Part shown: piece after piece, positions 33,832 to 43,927 of the stretch
How positions within the stretch are numbered: the stretch's first letter is position 1
Layout of the letters: the number at the start of each line of letters is the position of its first letter
From: Echinostoma caproni
Taxonomy: Eukaryota; Platyhelminthes; Trematoda; Plagiorchiida; Echinostomatidae
DNA: 43,927 bases
Direction of reading: 5' to 3'
NCBI GenBank assembly: GCA_900618425.1
Contig: UZAN01042616.1
Coordinates: 1 to 43,927 of the forward strand
Made by a program: the position numbers and the translations under genes
Notes under the pieces: model-generated
Database searches by the model: none
The model's input: the letters and a program-made list of their open reading frames with translations, nothing else
Told to the model about the DNA's origin: nothing

Positions 33832-36700
33832 AGTCTTGAAGTGACTCTCGGGTTCGAGGCTGGCGTCCAATGGTCCCAGATCGAACACTATTTACAATAA
33901 TACAGTGTAATGAATCTAGATCGGTTATACACTAAATTTTGGCTGCTGATATAATGACTACAAGCTAACGCGGAGTGTAACCGTCTTGGGGGCTGTCTGT
34001 CCGATATAATTATCTGTGAAATGGAATCCAAATCATAATCTCGGCACCGATGCAAGCATATTGTTCCAATCAATTTTTACTATGTACCGCGATGAATATT
34101 TCTGAGGATCCGTCCTGTGATAAGGTTTCTATTGAAAAAGGAACAGTGTGCAAATTTAATCCGGATCGATTTCGTTGTATTTCATTAAGTGCATACCATG
34201 GGTGATAATGCATCCAAAGTTCGGTATTTCTACCAAGAAAGAACATGAACAATTTATGCTGTTTATTCAGTATTGGATTTCCATCTTGGAATAGAAATTT
34301 CATCTGTAAACTGGAATAGGATACGTTGTCTGTAATGAGGATAAGAGTGAATGCACTTTCGCTGTTGTTCTTGTTCCTTGTTTAGATTAAATAACGAGGA
34401 ATAAACGCTTCCGATGTGAATACTTACCGNTACCGTGCAACCTTTGCCCTGTTGTTTCGGGTCAGTTGGCGAGCTTAGCTTTCCAAAAAGGAATCCCCCG
34501 CAGTCGAATTCGACGGTCTGTTCTGCAAAGCAGTTGTATATTCGTACATTTTCACACACGTCAAAATCTAGACTGTGTGCCAAACAAATCATGGTACAAT
34601 AATCTCTATGAGTAAGAAAAAAGTTCCATGATTTGCATGTGGGCGGAATACTACCACGTTGCCCAGGCCAAGGCAGGTGCATTTTCTTGAGGAATCCACA
34701 ACCGGGAACTTTGGCTAGTCAAAGCCTGACTCGCAAGGCAGCCGGGAGGTGTGCGAAAACTGCAATCCACTGGAAGCCGGTGCCAGTTCATCGGATCATA
34801 CGCCCTTTGGACGGGGTCGAATGTCCAAGGTGCCCAATACACCTCGATGCCCAATCAAACGGGTGACTACTGCCACAACGAGAAAGTTGTGTGTGGTTCG
34901 TATACCTCCTCTTGGTTGATTTGGAATCAGTATTTTTGGCCAATCCCCCTAGGTGAACTGCCAGTGGTCCACCAACCCGGTTATAGCCCCGGATTTCAAC
35001 TTTTCGTCCTCTCACTTTGGTGGGAAACACCTCCGCCACGAGAAGGCAATGAGTAGGGCTCCCTCAGCAGAGGCGTTTTGAGACGATTGATCTTATGGGA
35101 TCATTTCGCGAGGTGCAGGGGAAGGGTGACTAAACGCAACCCTTGACACCCACCCCCAACCATACTGAGTATTTCGGAGGCAAAGTATTTGACTAAGCAT
35201 CCACAGGTATAAGTTTACAGAACGGCTGACTCTTGCTTTCACTGGACAGATAAACATTCTTCTGTCGGTGTAAAGCACCTGTGGTTAAACAGCGTTGTAG
35301 GTTAGCTAAACAGCATACCACAGTTGTCTTCCAATCATGATATGAAACATTATATTCTGTTATATGCACTGATGAGGTTCGGTAAAATGAATCCACATTT
35401 TATTTGTGCTCATTTGCTTTTCTGTTTTTACTGTTTGATTTCATTCATTGTCGCAAACTTCTCTTGGTGTTTGAAATTGGGAATGTAGGTCACCAGTGGT
35501 GCACATTCATCGAGCAAAGTCAGAATAAATCCGGACTCCTAAGACACAAAAACTGGCTATCGCTGAAAGTATCTGAGGTCCACAACATAGGATTCCCATG
35601 TTTATTCCGAAGAACCCATGATTCTTCCTGATGTGGTTCTAAGGGCATTTCAAAGTGAATCAAATGACTAACTAACACACAAAGTTTGTGGGTTATCGGT
35701 TACTTAATTCTCTCCCCGATACTGAATCCGAGCGATATCCTCTGCAATCCGCCAAAAGCTAGCCTACACTATGAACCCTAGAGAAGCTGTTTAGGGTCCC
35801 TTCATTGTGCACCTATTGAATCAGGATATTCAATATCCTCTACAGTTAGGGTTACCGCGTTTATTTTTAATCAGAAACACCTCCGGTTAGGTTTGGTTAC
35901 CTAAAACAGTGCGCCAGTTGGTACTACACGTTCGCTTGCCACACCTGTCTATTTTCATAAACTCTTGAACGTAGATCAAGGTAAGGGATTTGTGCTTTCG
36001 CAGACAGACTGTTTATTATTCCATTGCCTAACCGGTCGTTATTATTTATCACTTATTGGATACACAAGATATCGGGAGTCTCGGCACATAATTTGACAGT
36101 GTCCCTTCTAGACTGTTTAACCCGTTCCCATTTGGTTAATGTGTTTTTGGCGATTGCCACCCATATTTGTTTATTATTGATTTTCTACGCTGCAAAGGAT
36201 GCAGCCGAATGATTTTATTTAATTTGTCCTCTTTTTATGTACGTTGGTAATAATTACTCATTTAGTCGTTTCATTATTTTTCTCAATTATCTTTATATTA
36301 TTGTAACCGTTTCATATCAAAATCTGAGATATTGTGATGGTTATACACAGATCATGGATTTTTAGTGTTTTATAAAACGCCTAACTGATTATACCATTCA
36401 CATGGCCTCATAAGCTATTCTAGTTCGTGTCTGTTTCGTGTGTTGCGATCTCTCGATGAATTCCAGTTCTGTTATGGAGTACCGTTGCGAGCATTGATTC
36501 AGTTGACAGTTATTATTGGGATCTCGAATGTCACAACTGGCGTCATGATCTGCTCAAAAGCAATGGCTACACAAAGTCAAAGTTTTCTTATGGGAGATAC
36601 TTACGAGCGGATACTTTTCTTGTCTTATAGCGTCGTGCACTGCTAAGGATGTCGAACTTGAAAACTCCACAATGTTTCATCCAGTTTGTGCTAGTCAGAA
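33832..36700. other. Unassigned stretch with a GC-richer block
   Basis: No gene recognised. The part at about 34640-35140 is clearly richer in G and C than its surroundings and has few stops in several frames, which may mark an interspersed repeat. Single N at 34430. Confidence 0.4.
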
Positions 36701-36703
36701 TCA

Positions 36704-36904
36704 ATTGTGGGCACAGAGACAACGTGAAGTGTATAGCATTCTATATACTNTGCTGATGGCTAATAAATGACGCCGGCATTCTAGTCGACAATTTTGGAGC
36801 ACTATTTTGAATGAGTGCCCACTGAGGTGAGTGTTGGATGGCAAGGCGAACAATGAAAGACATGGGTGATCATGGTACCTCAGTATTGGATGCACCGAAA
36901 ACAA
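36704..36904 (-). pseudogene. LINE C-terminal fragment
   Basis: The minus strand reads DHPCLSLFALPSNTHLSGHSF then KIVLQNCRLECRRHLL, matching the tail of the LINE at 22612-22935 position for position (CRPLLTLSSNVHLRGHPFKL, LQESRLDCR). The N at 36750 and a diverged end (VYRMLYTSRCLCAHN) hide the WNSLPxxVV part. It is an isolated 3' scrap, as expected of heavily 5'-truncated LINE copies. Confidence 0.7.
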
Positions 36905-37109
36905 GTCCCCTCGAATTTGGCGATACTAAGTGGTTAAAAAAACCCCGATAATTCTAGTTCTCCCACACGCGTATGACCAATAGGTTAAACATAATTGGTC
37001 AGAATAATTTGATAATTCTTACTAAACATGCACGCGCAAGAGAAGTCGAAGATTAGCTGAACCGCTTCGAAGTTTGGTATGTTGTATAGAGTTTTCTCGA
37101 CAAAGAAAG

Positions 37110-37290
37110 TAAAACTGCAAATTTTCTAACGACCATCGAAAGAAAACTTCTGGTGAATAATTAATCTCTTCCAAGTACTCCAATACGGGTGCTGAAATGA
37201 ATTTGCATAACAAAACAGACAGAGCTTTCCACAGTCATTTAGGGGCATGGGTCAACTGAATGGCAATTGTATTGAAAGCCATCATCAATA
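37110..37290 (-). pseudogene. Possible gypsy RT/RNase H connection fragment
   Basis: In the minus strand, with one frame change, one reads DCGKALSVLLCKFISAPVLEYL. This resembles the tether between RT and RNase H in Ty3/gypsy polymerases (C..AF..LK..L.SAPVL.YPD). What follows (EEINYSPEVFF) loses similarity before the expected DAS motif. It is short and isolated, so chance similarity cannot be excluded. Confidence 0.45.
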
Positions 37291-37299
37291 AGAAGAGCT

Positions 37300-38255
37300 G
37301 TAGACAGCACGCAATAAAAAGATCAGTATGCATCCAGTCGACGTGAGATTCAGCAATCCTTAATGTGCTTGGTGCTGAAACAGTGATTTTGCGTTAGCAG
37401 TTGCAGTCCATTGGTGGCAATACAAGACAAGGTCCTGAAAACTGTTGACTTACTCATTGAAGGGGCTACGCAACATGACTCTGTTCATCTTCGTTTTCAG
37501 ATTCGCGAATTGGCACTTCTGGACACCTTACTGGACAAAAATCAACCAGCAAGCTCTCGATTGACCATAAATTTTCTGCTTACTTGCCTGTCTGGATAGT
37601 CACATGCCAAGCCGACGATTTCAGTATATCAGGATAATAAATAAGCGGCAATGATAAGTGCAATGTACGTCAGAAAGATCAATGGAAATATCGATGGCAA
37701 CGAACAACAGAGTTCAGCATCGGGTTCATGGTACATGTATTTTTCTCACTTGCACATTACCTGTCAAGATCTTCCCATGGAAAACCAACTGTCCGTCGAT
37801 GGTTCCAGCCTATATTTGGCTGTACCCTGCATCGATCCACAGGCGACATCCTGCTTCAAACTGGAATATATATATATATATAATCCAATACATGTTACTT
37901 TGGTATAATTCAAACTATAATAGATTTATACCCAGGTAGCACGTCGTCGGCTAATAGCGCGCGAATAGCCGGTTACAACGAGCTACAACTTTGAAAATTT
38001 CGTTTTATGATTTCCGTCTTCTCTGTTCTCTAAGCCATTATAAACCCCATATGTTCTCGCGGTATTACTACCTTACGATGGGCTCAAGCACACGTTTTGT
38101 AATGGTTATAACGTACTTTATAGACTGACTGAAAAAGATCCCTTTTATTTTTTCTTACCCCTAGTGTATCGTGTATATCATAAATAGGAGTGCCCTCAAA
38201 CAATCTTCTACTGTAATCATAGGCTTTCATGCAGATAATTAGGCGTATTATAGAA
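37300..38255. other. Unassigned stretch
   Basis: No gene supported. A TA run lies at 37866-37882. An open frame at 37651-37908 has no recognised domain. Confidence 0.45.
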
Positions 38256-38260
38256 GACCA

Positions 38261-38266
38261 TTTATT
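38261..38266 (-). terminator. Polyadenylation signal of the DUF4806 gene
   Basis: AATAAA on the minus strand, starting 33 nt after the stop codon at 38299-38301. It implies a short 3' UTR. Confidence 0.65.
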
Positions 38267-38298
38267 CGCTGATATATGTTATATAGGTTAAAAGTATA

Positions 38299-39211
38299 TT
38301 ACAATGGCTGTGTAGTACTTTCCTGTAGCAATTTTCTGGTGAAAATTCTGTCCGCCATATTTTGGAACCACCTGCGTATTTCGCGTTCAACACAATCCAT
38401 TGAAACCTCGATAAATCTGGGGTTCGTCCAAATAGAATCTAATGGAGAAATGCATATAATTGCTTACCGAAAACACCTTTAATAAACAAACGGTCGGAAG
38501 ATTGTATTTTCCCATGTTTTCCGGTGTAATTCATCAGCACGGCTAACGAATCATGCAATACCGTATACATGGTATGTTTTACTGTATGTGCCAGGTCTTT
38601 CCCACCCATTTGTATCAATTGCTTCACCTAAGCACTCAATCGAAGACGAAACTTAAATCTACAAATTTGTCATAGGTATTTTTATCTGACAAATCACGTT
38701 CCAATTCTTCCATTTGCTCCACGTTTTTGCATGGATTATTGACAACATCAAACGATCTGGTTAGTTTTGGCTGCTGTGATATTGCGATGTCATCAAATTT
38801 CCGTTGTAGCAATTCCATTTTGGTGTACAATAGTTGTTGCTCTGCACGTATTTCGCGCAGTGTTTCTAAAAATAAACAGAAACAAACTCGTTACCTGATA
38901 TTCGGAAAAGGAGATTGTGCATATGTCTGATATTTCATCAAGCATATGCCTTGAATATCCGGACTTCTCATGGATACTTGAATTTATTCGCAAGTTTGAA
39001 TTCACATTGAAGTAAGTGGGCTGCATTTATAGAATAAAACGTATTGCGAATAAAATTCATGTTTTAAAATTATATTACCTGTAGCTCTTGGAAATCTTTT
39101 TCTGTGTTCATAAAGACTTACCTCGCCGCACAATGGATACTTCACCTGTTGCATCCGTTGTTTTCGTATGCGATAAATTGTCCACCGAGATGTGAATGAC
39201 ATTTGAAGAAG
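38299..39211 (-). CDS. DUF4806-domain protein, spliced gene (four exons, 5' end open)
   Basis: Exons on the minus strand are 39211-39122, 38865-38663, 38627-38468 and 38438-38299. The introns between them (256, 35 and 29 nt) all begin GT and end AG, and phases fit at every junction, giving 196 whole codons to a TAA. Exon 2 of these holds a coiled-coil-like LREIRAEQQLLYTKMELLQRKF, then VEQMEELERDLSDKNTYDKF. Exon 3 continues directly with VKQLIQMGGKDLAHTVKHTM, HDSLAVLMNYTGKHGK and LFIKGVF, the pattern of DUF4806 (eukaryotic, function unknown; xxGGxxxxxxVxxxMxxxxxxxLAxxxNxTGxxGKxxF). The last exon adds VEREIRRWFQNMADR. No stop or frameshift is present, unlike every other coding region here. The N-terminal region is incomplete. 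Function is not inferred. Confidence 0.8.
38439..38467 (-). other. 29-nt intron
   Basis: On the minus strand it is GTAAGC...CATTAG, between GTGTTTTCG and ATTCTATTTGG. Removing it keeps the frame and joins DUF4806 to the C-terminal exon. Confidence 0.7.
38628..38662 (-). other. 35-nt intron inside the DUF4806 domain
   Basis: On the minus strand it is GTAGATT...TGCTTAG, between GACAAATTT and GTGAAGCAA. Unspliced, it brings an in-frame stop. Spliced, it gives the expected TYDKFVKQLIQMGGKDL domain sequence, which is strong support for it. Confidence 0.8.
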
Positions 39212-39544
39212 CTGAATAAAATTACATGATTTTGCATGATTAAATAATTCTCAGAAACAAGTTGATAATGCAACGAAAACAATAACAATGAAATAAATGT
39301 ATCGAAAAATTTCATTTACTATGCGATGGACGTTAAGAAATAGTAACTTCTGCACAGAAGCAGCTAACAACAACCCAGCATAAGATTAGAATCACTCATA
39401 CCATCATTTCCCGCCAAAAAGTAAAACAAAAGTCAGGGAGGTTTGACTCAAAATACATGCGCTTAGATTGATTAAAGAATAAAAATAAGTTATCGGAACA
39501 AAAGTAATATGGTGCATGCATTTTAAAGGTTAAATACTGTTTAC

Positions 39545-39581
39545 CAACGAATGTAGCTGATGTAGCGTATAAGTAGCTCAT
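39545..39581 (-). CDS. Tentative first exon of the DUF4806 gene
   Basis: ATG at 39581-39579 opens 12 codons (MSYLYATSATFV) plus one base, ended by a donor (GTTG|GTAAAC). The phase fits the exon starting at 39211 across a 333-nt GT...AG intron, giving a 209-residue protein. The exon is short and built of GCTAC-like repeats, so the fit could be chance. Related proteins often have a longer N-terminal region, which was not found. Confidence 0.35.
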
Positions 39582-40095
39582 TGTAGCCGATCGATGCGCT
39601 ACGCTGTTCTACCTTGGAAGCTGGAGATATCAAGTGAGGCAATAATTCTCAAACAATGTATAATTCCACTTGAATTACGTGATGCTTCAGCAGTGCATGA
39701 ATTAAATAACTGAAGTTCTTTACAGGTTTATCACATCGAGATAGTCATTGTATCACGGTCAAGGTAGAGTAATACACAATAATTGCATCTGTCGTTTTTT
39801 CAAACCTTTATTAAATGTTAATATGGCTTTGTTGTTAATGAATTTCTTTTCATGGATACATCATCATAGACAAGGGGTTTTCATCAGATCCAAAGTGATT
39901 ATTACCACCAGTAGGGATGCTCTATCCTAAAAACATCCAGGGAACTATTTCAACTGTACCTGTAACGCAGTACTATTCGTGATTCATTCCAAAACCTTTT
40001 TCAACTAACAGTTTGTTTAATTGACATTCCAATGTCAAAATATGGTTTAAACAATACGTTTCATCGGCTCCCTTAGTTCCCACTCCTATTGCGAA
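39582..40095. other. Unassigned stretch, possible upstream region of the DUF4806 gene
   Basis: Between the minus-strand gene and the plus-strand gag relic. No clear TATA box or further exon was found. Confidence 0.4.
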
Positions 40096-40098
40096 TCA

Positions 40099-40716
40099 CA
40101 ACACTCGCCTTACGACAAGCTGAATTCGGCACTTTCGAGACACACGACTCCCTGAGACGAGGTTCGTTTGCAACAGCTCCTACAGGTCCTTGACAACCGC
40201 ACTTCTTTCCCATTGCTACGTTACATACGATGCATGGATGACCACCATTTAATCAGTGATCTTGTGCTTGAAGAGCTCTGTGCAAACCGCCTCCCCGGAC
40301 ACAACGAAACTGTCCTCTCTGTCCAGGTCTCAGATTTACCCCTAGAGATACTGACAGAAACCGAGGATAATGTACACGAATGCTTTTTCTGAAACTTCTT
40401 CAACGCCGTTCATACAACCTTCAAACCAGAATCTGTCTGGGATATGCTGGGTAAGTTGATGCAGGAAATGAACAACATGTATTTGGAAATTAATATGCAG
40501 TGGCGGTGTTCCCGCTCCTGGTATAACTTAAGTGTCCACAACAAGCCTGTCCTAAATAGCCACGACTTCGTGTGTTGTCGCTGCAGATTCAAAGACGTCC
40601 CTCGAATGCACACAACCTTATGTGTTCCGGCAAACGCAAATGCACCAAAAAACAGGGTAACGAGGAGCCAACCAGTAATGGCAACCGCTGCAGTTGGCAA
40701 CGCTAAACGTCGCTGA
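40099..40716 (+). pseudogene. gag: Ty3/gypsy Gag relic (third element)
   Basis: A single frame, with TGA stops at 40153 and 40390, reads PYDKLNSALSRHTTP, DEVRLQQLLQVLDNRTSFPL then LRYIRCM, and ELCANRLPGHNETVLSVQVS. This is the capsid C-terminal pattern PY..LK..L..RT.P.E..RLQQLL....LGDR.PS.LLR.M of a gypsy lineage different from the two other elements. Downstream, SRSW...NSHDFVCCRCRF..VPRMHTTLC corresponds to the single C..H....A..C..PC knuckle of that lineage, worn. The start is lost: similarity fades upstream of about 40090. Confidence 0.82.
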
Positions 40717-40992
40717 TGGTTCTACGATGCGCCATTACCTGGTTGTAGATATCAGTTTCATCTCACCCACTCGTTACAAACGTCACCTCTAACCATCGAC
40801 CTTCAAGTTGCAGGCGGTCAATAACTCGATCATTCAGACGTTCCGAGAGCAATCACTCACCCTCGAGCTCAGTGTTTGTTTTCCCTGTATGTTCACCACT
40901 GTTGATGTTCGGAATGCTATTTTGGTATCGATTTTTTGACACATTTCGGTTTGGTGGTAGATCTGAAACACAGGGCACTAAATGATACTGTG
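40717..40992 (+). pseudogene. pro: Ty3/gypsy protease relic (third element)
   Basis: Directly after gag, in shifting frames, come VDISFISPTRYKRH, TFKLQAVNNSIIQTF, EQSLTLEL, TTVDVRNAIL and DFLTHFGLVVDLKHRALNDT. These are the successive segments of the retropepsin of this lineage (DTGA(D/E)(I/V)S.(I/L).P, LQA.N...I.T.G..SL.L.L, F...DV...ILG.DFL..F.L.VD....L.D). The catalytic DTG just before VDIS is deleted. Nothing of the reverse transcriptase follows. Confidence 0.8.
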
Positions 40993-40999
40993 TAAACAC

Positions 41000-43927
41000 T
41001 GTAAACACTGAGAACGAACGGGCAGAAGAGTGTCAGGAGATGTAAAAGAACCCATAATCAATAAGAACTTTGTGTGTCCCCTCCCGATGTACAACTTGCA
41101 CCTTGCTTTTATCATATTTTTGCGCCAAAATATAATTTTGTGCGTGGTAGTCGTATTCCATTTTCATTTGTGTGTATGTTTATGACAGCGAGAGGATTAG
41201 TCGAGTGTCGCTGGTAACAAGCGTCCATTAATTTCATTTCAAAGCTTTCCCGCCTATCTCTATAAGTGCTGCATAATTTCCGTACCGCTGTCACAGCTGT
41301 AACAACGCTATCCGTCCAAGGTAAGGCTTTCATAATTAATTCCGTTAGCATTCGGAATGGAATTGTATCGTAAAAGTTTCCATTCCACCAAAACGAGTCT
41401 TGCATGTAGGTTCAGTTGTTCTCTATTGAGGTGCGTGAGGTGGGTGGAGCGATGGTTATGGGTTTGAAACTGGCGGTTGTGGGAGGTGTTAGGATCAGTA
41501 GAGTCATTAACTAATTGGTGATTTAGTGGTTGCTGCTGTTCGTCAGAACCTGTCACTAATAATTGCTTATGTTCTTTCTCAACGTCCGTCCCAGGAGGAG
41601 ATAGAACCAAGGATTGGAATTATAGAAACGCTTTATTCTGAAATTTCGAAATGTTGAAAGTGAGTTTTGCCAGCTTGGGCCGTTATTTTAGCAACACCAG
41701 CGGAAATCTAAAAGTAGATCGGATCAGAGCAAAGCAAGCCTGCGATACAGAACTTACCGCGTGGACTTCTGTCGGTGCGGCCTTTTCGAGCTCATTAAAA
41801 GCAATATAACTCAATTAAGGAAATGTCCAAGTTGCAATATCTAATGAAGAAACTTACTGCAGGAGATCACTATCGTCAAATGATGGCGATACATGCTAAA
41901 TCCCGACGGTACACTAGATTTTGTTCGGTGGAGAAAGGTCCTTATGTTAGAGGGAAAACAATAACGGTGGCCTGTCTTTCGTAATAATTCTACGTGATCA
42001 CGGGGTTAAGTCACCACGTGATATCTGAAACGTGAAGGTTCTGATAAGTGAGCCTTTTTTGTAACAATTTCCTGGTTGTCCTCAATTACACAGGACTGGT
42101 TGGAAACCGAACATGTCCTGCTGCTAGTTACATCAGCGTAGAGTGAAGGTTCTTCTGGTCCGTGAGTTGATGATCACGTCCATTTTGAATGGATCTACCA
42201 GGAAACTTTAAGCAAAGCAAGAGGGAAGAAAAGAAAATGGCCGTTACGAAACTGTCGGTTGAAGAAGCACTACATCGGCCTTCCCCTGGAAGGGTGGAGA
42301 TAAGCAGACCTCCACCAGGCAGACGAGACACCGGCATTTAGAGACATCGCCTTGTGACCGTGTCTATGGTGGAACCACAAACCAGGTGTTATAACTATCA
42401 CCAAAAAGACCTATACCTTTCGCCGCACGTTAGTCTAGAGCTAAACTACCCGTGGGTTACCTATTTATGTAAAGGAGGTCGATTCTCCATATGTATATTG
42501 AACAGTCTTGCCCATTTTATGGGGAACAGCCGTCATCTCGCATGGTGAATGCTAATGTGTATGCATGACTGAAATGAATGCGAACAGGAAATGAATTCTC
42601 CTAGTGTTCCTTGTAATAGTTATTTTTCAGTTCATGTGTAAATGTTTAATGGCAGTAAGTGTTGATGAAATGTAGTACGAGTACGAATATACCTAGCTGT
42701 AAATGTTGTACCAACGTGCAGCAGAGGGAAGGTGTTTGATCTCCAGTCAGTTTCTTATTTTGGAAAGATTTCACAACGTCGCAATAACAAAGTGTCGCAT
42801 GGGTGGGCGACAACACTGAGATAAGGAGCAACGTCAACGTAGGCCTAAGCCATCTAGGCTGTTGGTTAAAAAAGATAAGCCCTGTAGAATGCAAGGTGTA
42901 AGGTGTACAAAGCGGTAAAAGATTGCCAATCGACAAATACGAATAAAAAATGTCTTGCAATCCTTGAGCTGTTCATGATGCAAATAACAAAACGTTCCTC
43001 AACTCTACAGTGTTAGCAAATCAAAAAGATACTTAGTACGGTTACAGTAACGCAAAACAAATAAACCAATAAACAGGTACGCCTCTGACAGGCAAAAATG
43101 ATTTTTTTGCATATGTTAGCAAGCATATATGTAAACCTCGGCAGAGCAGAGCTGTATCCTATCGAGCGCGTCCTTAGGTCGTGGATGGCGGAACGACCGT
43201 CATCTCACGGCTAACCGTGAATAAGCTGACTTCGGTCCTCCGAATAAGCAGTCGCAGGCTATCAGCGGCAGCGCTCGAGGATGTGGTGGGTTTACTTCCT
43301 GGCAAGGGTTCTCCGAACAAAACACCACAAATATCTGTGGAGAGCACTGTGACGTGGTGAGTGTGGCCCCCCACTAAATCTGGTCATTGCCCCTTATCGA
43401 GATCCATTACCCAACCAGGTTTTCCAGAAGAAGCGAATGAAACGAAAACTGGCCACCGGATCATCTGGAACATTACTGATGCCTTGCAGTCAGCACTTGG
43501 TTGCGCAAGAGTGCACCCTCGAACAAGCCCTACTCTGGACCGGCCGACCGAGTAGTACGATAGATGTGGTGATTGCTCATGAACTGACTTCGACGTGGAT
43601 TGACCATCATTAGCCGTGTCTCTTCAATCTCACTAAAGGAGTTGATAACTAACCTATGCGAACGTCATTTGAATGCATGTGAAAAGTTTGCGCATTAGAT
43701 TCTCATCGACTCCCCACATCCATTAAACGCCGATCTAAGTTCCTGTTGTTCCCATCCCTCAACTAGATCACAATACCGTTATGTTCCCTCTAGAATAAAC
43801 ATTTATCGTAACTTGTGGTGATTGTGTATAAACTTAACATTCTTGTTTCTTTACATGATTGATTGCTTTGTACAATTTCGGCGCGTAATACAATCCGACT
43901 TCGAATATTCTGGTGTTCTACTTCATA
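41000..43927. other. Unassigned stretch to the window end
   Basis: No gene is supported. Two overlapping minus-strand open frames of 97 and 100 codons (41112-41405 and 41308-41610) are described among the findings. The part at about 43140-43560 is GC-richer than its flanks and may be a repeat. Confidence 0.4.

Noticed and set aside
33840..33895. TGGCGTCC after the 3' LTR, like a primer-binding site of a tandem element
   Set aside because: No coding sequence of a second element follows, and the match is only a few bases.
38881..39010. Extra exon between 39122 and 38865 in the DUF4806 gene
   Set aside because: The possible acceptor/donor pairs tested break the phase or introduce a stop. A single 256-nt intron fits better.
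1..43927. CRISPR arrays, bacterial operons, phage genes, rRNA
   Set aside because: No regularly spaced repeats, no ribosome-binding-site-led gene clusters, and no rRNA-like conserved blocks on either strand.

Overview
The window is eukaryotic nuclear DNA and looks like a transposon-rich intergenic stretch of a digenean trematode (a fluke). This is inferred from four things: an AT-rich background; CR1/Jockey-type LINE relics and Ty3/gypsy relics of the types common in flatworm genomes; several tRNA-derived SINEs; and one spliced gene with introns of only 29 and 35 nt, as known from flatworms. The species cannot be fixed by reading. No bacterial or phage genes, rRNA, intact tRNA or CRISPR array were seen. 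A 657-base assembly gap lies at 15460-16116, and isolated single Ns occur elsewhere.

Layout. 1-7.4 kb: a solo-LTR-like sequence, two tRNA-like SINE heads, a strong 175-nt hairpin and a SINE. 9.9-12 kb: a truncated minus-strand Ty3/gypsy element (LTR, primer-binding site, gag, protease, N-terminal reverse transcriptase). 13.5-14 kb: two adjacent minus-strand SINEs of different families. 16.1-18.7 kb: a LINE relic (endonuclease, linker, reverse transcriptase) broken by a SINE. 20.4-20.8 kb: two more tRNA-like heads. 21.7-23.1 kb: a second, 5'-truncated LINE. 24.4-25.6 kb: SINEs and an LTR-like promoter sequence. 30.3-33.8 kb: a second Ty3/gypsy element on the plus strand with both LTRs; the core of its polymerase is deleted and a ~300-nt palindrome sits there instead. 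36.7-37.3 kb: minus-strand LINE and gypsy scraps. 38.3-39.2 kb (perhaps to 39.6 kb): the only gene that reads as intact, a minus-strand DUF4806-domain gene. 40.1-41.0 kb: a gag-protease relic of a third gypsy element. The rest is unassigned AT-rich sequence with microsatellites.

The elements are almost all broken by stops, frameshifts and lost catalytic residues, so they appear inactive. No multi-gene system was found. The observations most worth a second look are the DUF4806 gene with micro-introns, the two long palindromes (2.65 kb and 32.0 kb), and a 45-nt core shared between one palindrome and a SINE.
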